DNA of 64,000 bases. Source: Lysobacterales bacterium (GTDB taxonomy: Bacteria > Pseudomonadota > Gammaproteobacteria > Xanthomonadales > SZUA-5). The notes below the pieces were generated by a model, which was not told the origin of the DNA, made no database searches, and saw nothing but the letters and a program-made list of their open reading frames with translations. The DNA lies in the NCBI GenBank assembly GCA_022844135.1, contig JALHMG010000015.1, positions 1 to 64,000 on the forward strand. Direction: 5' to 3'. The stretch's first letter is position 1. Every line of letters begins with the position of its first letter. Below are positions 57,916-64,000 of this stretch, piece after piece. A program made the translations under genes and the position numbers.

Positions 57916-60405
57916 ATGCCCGTTAACGTCGATCAGACCAGCGCCTACCCCAAGCCGCAAACTCTTCTGGAGGACTGGCCGCAGATCGCCAGCAGCGCTG
58001 ACTGGGAGCCGGGGCAGCAGCTAGGGCCGTATGTGCTCAAGCAGCGCCTCGGTAAGGGCGGCATGGGCGTGGTTTGGCTGGCCGAACAACTGTCGCCGCT
58101 GAAGCGTTATGTCGCCATCAAATTGATGCCGCACGAGCAGCGTTCGGCGATTGCCGAGGCCTATTTCGAAATCGAACGCCAGGCACTCGCGCAGTTATCC
58201 CATCGCGCCATCGCGCAGATCTACGATGCCGGCCGCCTGCCCGATGGTGCGCTGTTTTTTGCTATGGAGTATGTGCCGGGCACGCCGCTCGATCAGTACC
58301 AGCGCGAGCATCCGCTCAGGTACTCGCAACTTGCCAAACTATTCGTGCAGATCGCCTCAGGTGTGCAGCATGCGCACCAGCGGGGCTTGATCCACCGCGA
58401 TTTGAAGCCGCTGAACGTGCTGGTGCACGAGGCAGACGGCGAGGCGTTGCCGAAGATCATCGATTTCGGTATCGCCATGGGCTCGACGCCCGGCGCGGCG
58501 ATGAAGATCGACCAGACGCGTTCGGTAGGCACGCCCGCATATATGTCCCCCGAGCAAAAGCGCCCTAACGATCTTGGCATCGACGCGCGCACCGACATTT
58601 ACGCGCTCGGCATGATGCTCGCCGAAAGCCTGGCACGCTGCGGTGGGCTCAACACCGAAACCGGCGCCATCGACAGCACGGTCTTCGCCAACGCTGTGCA
58701 CAAACGCCTGGGGCGCGCCACCGAGCGCGGCATCGACTCGGGCTTCGTCGACAAGTCGCTGATGGCGGCGCCCAGAGAGTTGCTCGCCATTGCAGCCAAG
58801 GCGCTCGCGCCGGATCGCGATGCGCGATACGACAGCGCCTCTGGCTTCGCCGACGACCTCACCCGGTGGCTGCAGCGTCGACCCGTCGCGGCTTACAGCC
58901 AGTCGCACGGCTATGTCTTCGCCTGCCTGGTGCGTCGCAACCGTATCGCGACAGTTGCCATCACTTTGATCGCGTCCGCCATCCTTGGCGGCACATTGCT
59001 TGCGCTGCACGGCATGCGCCAGGCTCAAGTTGCGCAGGCGCTGGCCGAGCAACGCCGCAATGATGCGGAACGCTTGATTCAGTACATGCTTGGCGATTTT
59101 GCGGACAAGTTGCGGCCGATTGGTCGCTTGGAATTGCTGGATGGCGTGAGTAGTGAAGCGCTCAGCTACTTGAGCAACAACGCGCCGAGCGACGAACCCA
59201 GCGCGCTGATTCGCGCCCGCGCGCTGCGCACTCTGGGCGAAGTGCAAGCCACTCGACAGCAATTCGACGAAGCGGAGAAGACGCTTCAGCAGGCGGCGCT
59301 TTTGCTAGATCCCTGGAGGCTTACTCCGACCGATCCGGAAGTGCATTTCGAAGCCGGGAACATTTCTTTCTGGCTCGGCAATATCAGTTTCCGCCGCGCA
59401 GAGTTGGCGTCGACCGAGAGACACTGGAGGTCGTACCTCGACCAAGCACGTCAGTTCGCAATGCGCCACAGCGACGTGTCGCGCGGACAACTGGAAATTT
59501 CCTACGCGCTAAGCAATCTAGGCACACTGGCGGATCGCAGTGACGATCTTGGAAAGGCTATCGATTACTTCAGGCAATCACTGGACATTAAGCGCGGACT
59601 GGTGACCAATTCTGGCGATGCGAGGGTGCTGGATGTTGCCAGCTCGCTGGCCTGGATCGGGTCGATCAAACTTGAACTAGTCGACGTCTCTGGCGCGTGG
59701 GACGACACGGTCGAAGCGTTGGGACTCTTGGCTGGATTCGGCGACAAGGACCACGCTCTTCGGCGTCAGAAGGAGATCAACTTCCGGGTACTCCTGGCGA
59801 CACAAGCAATCGACCTCGGCATGTACCAAGTTGCATCGCAAGAACTCAAGAGAGCGCTGGTCTTGGCCGAGGCAGACGTTGCAGTGGATGCGACTCAGCC
59901 CAGGCGCAGAGCGATTCTTTTTCGCATCTCTCTTGAACAGGTTCGCAGCCTGCCGCCGGGCTCAAGGCAGGCTCGTTTGGAGTATCAGCGTGCAAAGGGA
60001 CGAATTTCTGACTATGGCACCCAAGGATTCAGCGAGACAGATCTCCAAGACCTTGATGCTCTAGACCTGGTAGCACAGTGGCACGCCCATGCGTCGTTGG
60101 GCGGCAACCCAATCGAATTGTTGAAGGCGTTCGCGGCAGCGCCGGAAATCAATTCGAGTCAGGTCGCTCGCGCGCTAGCGATAGCTTCGATCGCAATCCA
60201 ATCATCATCCGATGCCAAAGCTGTTGAGGTGCTCGTCGATGCGTTGGTCGCCAAGTTACCCGAGACACGACGCAAAAGCCTGCGATTTCAGATCGCAACA
60301 GCGGCATACTTGAACTCGATTCGATCGGAAGCCGCTTCGAAAGCTCTGATCGACATCGAAACGATCCGAACATCCTTTAAGCCTAAAACGGGGGCACAAT
60401 CGTGA
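57916..60405 (+). CDS. Membrane-anchored Hanks-type Ser/Thr kinase with TPR sensor domain
   Basis: The 829-residue protein has a kinase domain at about residues 35-315 with all key motifs: RLGKGGMGVVWLAEQ, YVAIKLMPHE, HRDLKPLNVLV, IIDFGIAMG and SVGTPAYMSPEQ. A membrane helix (ATVAITLIASAILGGTLLAL) lies at about 345-365. The remaining 460 residues are helical with TPR-like pairs (ALRTLGEVQATRQQFDEAEK, YALSNLGTLADRSDDLGKAI). The kinase would face the cytoplasm and the TPR part the periplasm. It overlaps by 4 bp a small protein gene. Substrate unknown. It is divergent from dapD. Confidence 0.92.
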   Translation: MPVNVDQTSAYPKPQTLLEDWPQIASSADWEPGQQLGPYVLKQRLGKGGMGVVWLAEQLSPLKRYVAIKLMPHEQRSAIAEAYFEIERQALAQLSHRAIAQIYDAGRLPDGALFFAMEYVPGTPLDQYQREHPLRYSQLAKLFVQIASGVQHAHQRGLIHRDLKPLNVLVHEADGEALPKIIDFGIAMGSTPGAAMKIDQTRSVGTPAYMSPEQKRPNDLGIDARTDIYALGMMLAESLARCGGLNTETGAIDSTVFANAVHKRLGRATERGIDSGFVDKSLMAAPRELLAIAAKALAPDRDARYDSASGFADDLTRWLQRRPVAAYSQSHGYVFACLVRRNRIATVAITLIASAILGGTLLALHGMRQAQVAQALAEQRRNDAERLIQYMLGDFADKLRPIGRLELLDGVSSEALSYLSNNAPSDEPSALIRARALRTLGEVQATRQQFDEAEKTLQQAALLLDPWRLTPTDPEVHFEAGNISFWLGNISFRRAELASTERHWRSYLDQARQFAMRHSDVSRGQLEISYALSNLGTLADRSDDLGKAIDYFRQSLDIKRGLVTNSGDARVLDVASSLAWIGSIKLELVDVSGAWDDTVEALGLLAGFGDKDHALRRQKEINFRVLLATQAIDLGMYQVASQELKRALVLAEADVAVDATQPRRRAILFRISLEQVRSLPPGSRQARLEYQRAKGRISDYGTQGFSETDLQDLDALDLVAQWHAHASLGGNPIELLKAFAAAPEINSSQVARALAIASIAIQSSSDAKAVEVLVDALVAKLPETRRKSLRFQIATAAYLNSIRSEAASKALIDIETIRTSFKPKTGAQS

Positions 60406-60749
60406 CGGTCAATGTATCTGTAACTATCACCGGTAGCTATCCCAACTACGTCGTTGCCTTTAGCGATGGCGGAACTGAGGTGGTTCCATACGGGCAGACT
60501 CAAATTATCAACTACACTTTTGCACCAGGAACCACTGGGTTTACATTCGATGGTGTTGACGATCTGACCAAGGATCCGTCGAAAAGCGAGGACTTTCTTA
60601 CTTATGGCCAGACGCCGTCACAGTTAACGGTCGAAGTCGTCAACTGCGATCCGCAGGAGACGCATTTCGACTATCGCGTAGGATTTCTGGATTCCCAAGG
60701 CCGAAAGTTCGACAGCGCCGATCCGGAAGTCATTTGCGAGCCAGAATAA
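60402..60749 (+). CDS. Small beta-rich acidic protein coupled to the kinase
   Basis: The 115-residue product starts at a GTG sharing GTGA with the kinase stop. It has no signal peptide or membrane helix and looks all-beta (VNVSVTITGSYPNYVVAFSD, TFAPGTTGFTFDGVDD, LTVEVVNCDPQE, HFDYRVGFLDSQGRKF) with an acidic end DPEVICEPE. I do not recognise the family. Tight coupling suggests a substrate, regulator or ligand of the kinase. The protein at 60930-61190 ends in a matching DPAVEFEPE. Confidence 0.7.
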   Translation: MTVNVSVTITGSYPNYVVAFSDGGTEVVPYGQTQIINYTFAPGTTGFTFDGVDDLTKDPSKSEDFLTYGQTPSQLTVEVVNCDPQETHFDYRVGFLDSQGRKFDSADPEVICEPE

Positions 60750-60800
60750 ATTCTGCGCCCGCTTGCTTAGCCAACCAGGTTGACGAATCTTGCGTATCGT

Positions 60801-60826
60801 CGATGGCGGTTCCTGGACCGCCATCG
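60801..60826 (+). terminator. Hairpin between the two small kinase-linked genes
   Basis: CGATGGCGGT (60801-60810) and ACCGCCATCG (60817-60826) form a perfect 10-bp stem with a TCCTGG loop. There is no U-run, so it may attenuate or process the transcript rather than end it. Confidence 0.45.
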
Positions 60827-60929
60827 GCGTTGTGGACGGTCCAGACGCTGTCGAATCGGTACGACAGCTGACCGTATTCCCGCCCGCAGTTGACCGCCGC
60901 CCGCCCTCGGTCCCCGATGCGGCTTATGT

Positions 60930-61190
60930 GTGCGGGTACGATCAGGCTCGTTACTCCCCATGAAGGCTGCCGGGACTTTTGAGGTTGATTCTCGATTTGT
61001 CATGCGACATCTCGAAATCATGGACGACGAACCGGGGCAAATCCTCAACGAATCAGTTCAGTCCACCAAAGCCGCCTTCACTGTGGCGAACTCGCAACCA
61101 TATGAGTTCTACTTCACGGTGGTTGTTGAGGATACGATCAGAGGAAAAATGATCGAATGCGACCCGGCGGTTGAGTTCGAGCCTGAGTAA
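60930..61190 (+). CDS. Second small acidic protein related to the kinase-linked protein
   Basis: The frame gives 86 residues from the GTG at 60930 or 76 from the ATG at 60960; neither has a good ribosome site, so the start is uncertain. The C-terminal 35 residues (YFTVVVEDTIRGKMIECDPAVEFEPE in pieces) line up with the end of the 115-residue protein: same spacing of aromatic-rich strand, D..G.K/RK, C or D, then DP.V..EPE. It is likely a shortened duplicate. No recognised domain; expression is uncertain. Confidence 0.5.
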   Translation: MRVRSGSLLPMKAAGTFEVDSRFVMRHLEIMDDEPGQILNESVQSTKAAFTVANSQPYEFYFTVVVEDTIRGKMIECDPAVEFEPE

Positions 61191-61234
61191 GTCCGACAGC
61201 AATCCCGCCGCCTGTTATCTTTCGGGGCGGCCCT

Positions 61235-62443
61235 TCAAGCGAGTTTAGCTCTCACCAGAGCAAGCGCTGCCAAAAGCTGATCGACTTCGTCGATGGTGTT
61301 GTAAAACGCCATCGACGCTCTTAGCGTCGCATTGACCCCAAAGCGCTGCATGAGCGGATGAGCGCAGTGCTGCCCGGAGCGCACGGCTACGCCCTCCAGA
61401 TCGAGCAACATCGCCACATCGGTGGCATGCGCGTCTTCCAGTGTGAAACTCACCACGGGAACCCGGTCTTTGGCGCTGCCGATCAAACGCACACCGCCGA
61501 GTCCTTTAAGGCCTTCGAGCAGACGCTGCAATAGCGCTTGTTCGTGCGTATGCAGCGCGTAGCAATCCTGCGCGGCCAGATAGTCGATGGCGGCCGCCAA
61601 CCCGATGAATCCGGCGATGTTGGGCGTTCCAGCTTCGAAACGCCGCGGCGGCGGTGCGTAGATCGTCCGCTCGAAACTGACGGCATCGATCATCTCGCCG
61701 CCGCCGATCCACGGACTCATCGCATCGAGCGTCTCGTACCGCGCCCACAGCACTCCGGTACCGGTGGGCGCAAACAGCTTATGGCCGGTGAAGCAATAGA
61801 AGTCGCAGCCCAGCGCCCGAACATCGACCTTGAAATGCGGCAGTGCTTGCGAGCCATCGACCAACAACGGCACGCCGCGCGCTTTAGTTGCGGAGGCAAT
61901 TTCAGCGATCGGATTGATGGTGCCGAGCACGTTCGACACGTGCGTCACCCCGACGAGCTTCGTGTGCGGCGAGATCAGGCTCACCAGCGCTTGAACATCG
62001 AGCGTGCCGTCGTCGAAGATCGGCGCCACGACCAGCCTCGCGCCTGTCGCAGCGCACAGCAATTGCCACGGCACGATGTTGGCGTGGTGCTCCATCGCCG
62101 TGATCAAAACTTCATCGTTCTCGCGCAGACGCGGCCGTAAATAGCTTTGCGCGACGAGATTGATCGCCATCGTGGTGCCGGAGGTCATCACGATCTCGCG
62201 CGGTGCCGCGGCGCCGATCCACGCCGCAATGCGCTCGCGCGCCCGCTCGTACATAGCCGTGGCTTCTTCGCTCAACAAATGCACAGCGCGGGCGACGTTG
62301 GCGTTGTGCTGGCAATAAAAATGGTCTACCGCATCGATCACTGCCTGCGGCTTCTGCGCCGTGTTGGCGTTATCGAAGTAGATCAGCGGCTTGCCGTTGA
62401 CGGTGCGCTTGAGGATCGGAAAATCGCCACGCCAGGGGTTCAT
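61235..62443 (-). CDS. sufS: Cysteine desulfurase of the SUF system
   Basis: The 402-residue PLP enzyme takes sulphur from cysteine for iron-sulphur cluster assembly. The PLP Lys is in CFTGHKLFAPTGTG and the active Cys in AVRSGQHCAHPLMQ, a group II desulfurase pattern. MNPWRGDFPILKRTVNGKPL is the typical SufS start. It lies 19 bp after sufD and is the last suf gene in this window. Confidence 0.96.
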   Translation of the reverse strand: MNPWRGDFPILKRTVNGKPLIYFDNANTAQKPQAVIDAVDHFYCQHNANVARAVHLLSEEATAMYERARERIAAWIGAAAPREIVMTSGTTMAINLVAQSYLRPRLRENDEVLITAMEHHANIVPWQLLCAATGARLVVAPIFDDGTLDVQALVSLISPHTKLVGVTHVSNVLGTINPIAEIASATKARGVPLLVDGSQALPHFKVDVRALGCDFYCFTGHKLFAPTGTGVLWARYETLDAMSPWIGGGEMIDAVSFERTIYAPPPRRFEAGTPNIAGFIGLAAAIDYLAAQDCYALHTHEQALLQRLLEGLKGLGGVRLIGSAKDRVPVVSFTLEDAHATDVAMLLDLEGVAVRSGQHCAHPLMQRFGVNATLRASMAFYNTIDEVDQLLAALALVRAKLA

Positions 62444-62462
62444 ACATCGCCTCCGTGTGTCG

Positions 62463-63608
62463 TCATTGACCCACCTTGTCGGCTACCACCGCAGCCATCG
62501 CTTCGCGCACCATTGGATCGGTGACCGCCGAGAGCACATCGCCGCCGAAGGCCACTGTGAGCATGCGCCGCGCGTCGTCCAATGGCACGCCGCGGGATTG
62601 CAGATAGAACAGCGCTCGGTCGTCGAGCTGGCCAACGGTGGCGCCGTGCGAGCAGACCACTTCGTCGGCTTCGATGATGAGTTCCGGCTTGGTGTCGACT
62701 TCGGCATGCGCCGATAGCAGAAGGTTCGCGGTCTTGAGATGCGCCTCGGACTGATCGGCGCCCGGGCTGACGTGGATCAAGCCGTTGAATACGCTGCGCG
62801 CGCGGCCGCTGGCGATCATGCGCCAACGCGTGTGGCTGTTGGCGCCGGCCGCGAGATGGCGCACGGACAATTGTGTGTCCTGGTGTTGTCGGCCATTGAC
62901 CACCGCAAGTCCATTGATCGATGCACTGGCGCCCTGCCCTTCGAGTCGCACATCGAGATCGTGGCGGGCGAAGCGCGCCTCGCATTCCATCGCGCAATAA
63001 GTCAAACGCGCCTCGCTCGCCAGCGCGATGTCGGTGCGCTGCACGCTGCGTGCAGCGTGGCGCTGCCAGCGTAGCCACTGCACGCTGGCACGGGCGCCGA
63101 TGCGCACATCGACCCACCGGTTGACGAAGCCCGCCGGATCGCCGCCGTGCAGGTCCTCGATAAGTTGTACCTCAGCCCCAGGCGCAATGGTGACAACCAC
63201 GCGTAAGGCCTGATAGCCGCTCAATGGAGCCAGCAACGACAAACGCAGCGGCGCAACAGTTCGCGCGATATCGATGTGCACGCAGGGCGAACCATCCGCC
63301 AGCATCAGTCGTGCAAAGAAATACGCTTCGCCCGCAGCCAGCTCAGCCGGGCTCGCAGCGAGGGACACCTGCACGCCGTCAACGGATCGCCCATCGATCT
63401 GCGGGTCCACCACAAGAACATCATGCGCCGAACCTGGCCATGTGAGCGCTTCGCTGCCGTAGCGCGGCGCTGCGAAATCGAACTCACCCAACGCACGCAG
63501 GCTATAGCGCCAGGCTTCGGTTCTCGCGGTCGGCAAGCCAGCGGCCAGAACGAGCTCGGCCTGCTCGCGATCGGCTGGCGTCGCCAGATGCGCGCGAACG
63601 GCACTCAC
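62463..63608 (-). CDS. sufD: Fe-S cluster assembly scaffold protein SufD
   Basis: The 381-residue protein is a SufB/SufD beta-helix member that forms the SufBC2D scaffold. [20 protein letters not shown] with the conserved [24 protein letters not shown] and [17 protein letters not shown] are the family signatures. It overlaps sufC by 4 bp. Confidence 0.94.
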   Translation of the reverse strand: MSAVRAHLATPADREQAELVLAAGLPTARTEAWRYSLRALGEFDFAAPRYGSEALTWPGSAHDVLVVDPQIDGRSVDGVQVSLAASPAELAAGEAYFFARLMLADGSPCVHIDIARTVAPLRLSLLAPLSGYQALRVVVTIAPGAEVQLIEDLHGGDPAGFVNRWVDVRIGARASVQWLRWQRHAARSVQRTDIALASEARLTYCAMECEARFARHDLDVRLEGQGASASINGLAVVNGRQHQDTQLSVRHLAAGANSHTRWRMIASGRARSVFNGLIHVSPGADQSEAHLKTANLLLSAHAEVDTKPELIIEADEVVCSHGATVGQLDDRALFYLQSRGVPLDDARRMLTVAFGGDVLSAVTDPMVREAMAAVVADKVGQ

Positions 63609-64000
63609 GCCGCAGCTCCGAGCTTACGCTCTTTGATCCATGCGTAGCCGTGTTCTTCCAGCGTCAGCGCCAGCGACTTGTCGCCGCTCTCGACGATGCG
63701 ACCATCGGCCAACACGTGCACGACGTCAGGGACGATGTAGTCGAGCAGACGCTGATAGTGCGTGATGACCAGGAATCCGCGCTCGGCCGAGCGCAAGCGG
63801 TTGACACCCTCTGCGACGGTCTTCAATGCATCGATATCGAGACCCGAATCGGTCTCATCGAGGATCGCCAGGCGCGGTTCCAGCACCGCCATCTGAAAAA
63901 TCTCGTTGCGCTTCTTTTCTCCGCCCGAGAATCCTTCGTTGACCGCGCGGTGCAGAAGGTCGTCGGAGATCGACAGCACCTTGAGTTTTTCGCGCGTCAG
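63605..64000 (-). CDS. sufC: Fe-S cluster assembly ATPase SufC, C-terminal part
   Basis: The frame is open to the right window edge, so only the last 131 residues are seen. The ABC signature appears in [17 protein letters not shown], Walker B in [18 protein letters not shown] and the switch His in [14 protein letters not shown]. This is the specific SufC pattern with SGGEKKRNE. Walker A lies outside the window. The order sufC-sufD-sufS suggests that sufB is further upstream on this strand. Confidence 0.95.
   Translation of the reverse strand: MTREKLKVLSISDDLLHRAVNEGFSGGEKKRNEIFQMAVLEPRLAILDETDSGLDIDALKTVAEGVNRLRSAERGFLVITHYQRLLDYIVPDVVHVLADGRIVESGDKSLALTLEEHGYAWIKERKLGAAA

Overview
The window is GC-rich and densely coded. 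It looks like a gammaproteobacterial chromosome, most likely of the Lysobacterales (Xanthomonadales). This is inferred from gene content: class III PHA synthase, isovaleryl-CoA dehydrogenase, a FFLEELY-type hypothetical protein, dapD-dapE, sufC-D-S, several secreted proteins ending in a GFE-like tail, and a TPR-bearing Hanks-type kinase. Genus cannot be told from the sequence. Many operon pairs share a 4-nt stop/start overlap (ATGA, GTGA or TTGA).

Layout. 1-412: end of a probable insertion sequence that appears to have cut off a Ser/Thr kinase gene just after its glycine-rich loop. 498-7651: an exported-protein region on the minus strand, with two CsgG-like proteins translationally coupled to a large secreted protein, a W-repeat beta-propeller protein and a Cys-rich secreted protein. 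7873-14050: housekeeping and metabolic genes (transglutaminase-like protease, prfA, cytochrome b561, methyltransferase, FFLEELY-like protein, PrxQ/Bcp peroxiredoxin, isovaleryl-CoA dehydrogenase). 14147-14222: tRNA-Thr(CGU), followed by a terminator.

14394-25308: a defence island next to the tRNA. It reads (minus strand) hsdM, hsdS, an AlbA/Schlafen-type ATP-binding protein, a 10-bp tandem repeat array, an orphan macro-domain protein, hsdR and a YgjP/SprT-like metallopeptidase, with a decayed VapC toxin at the far side. This is the most accessory-looking part of the window.

25368-40577: small secreted proteins, a beta-helix protein, an EEP-family phosphatase, thiC under a TPP riboswitch, a TetR/alpha-beta hydrolase pair with two matching operators, fadE coupled to a DUF4442-like protein, an SGNH hydrolase, and an apolipoprotein N-acyltransferase with a long membrane extension. 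40706-45164 (minus): glyA, nrdR, GNAT, ribD, ribE, fmdB. 45365-47903: a YtrA-type GntR/ABC transporter operon led by a small exported protein and a 28-bp palindrome. 48125-57743 (minus): rsmE, two coupled glycosyltransferases, mtgA, phaC-phaE, dapE-dapD. 57916-61190: a complete Ser/Thr kinase with a TPR domain, followed by two small acidic proteins with matching C-termini. 61235-64000 (minus): sufS, sufD and the 3' part of sufC.

The strongest leads for undescribed biology are the mixed type I restriction/macro-domain/AlbA island with its repeat array, the kinase plus two small EPE-tailed proteins, the CsgG-like export cluster, the twin TetR operators over a probably leaderless start, the histone-like tail on PhaE, and intergenic arrays with a strict 7-bp period.
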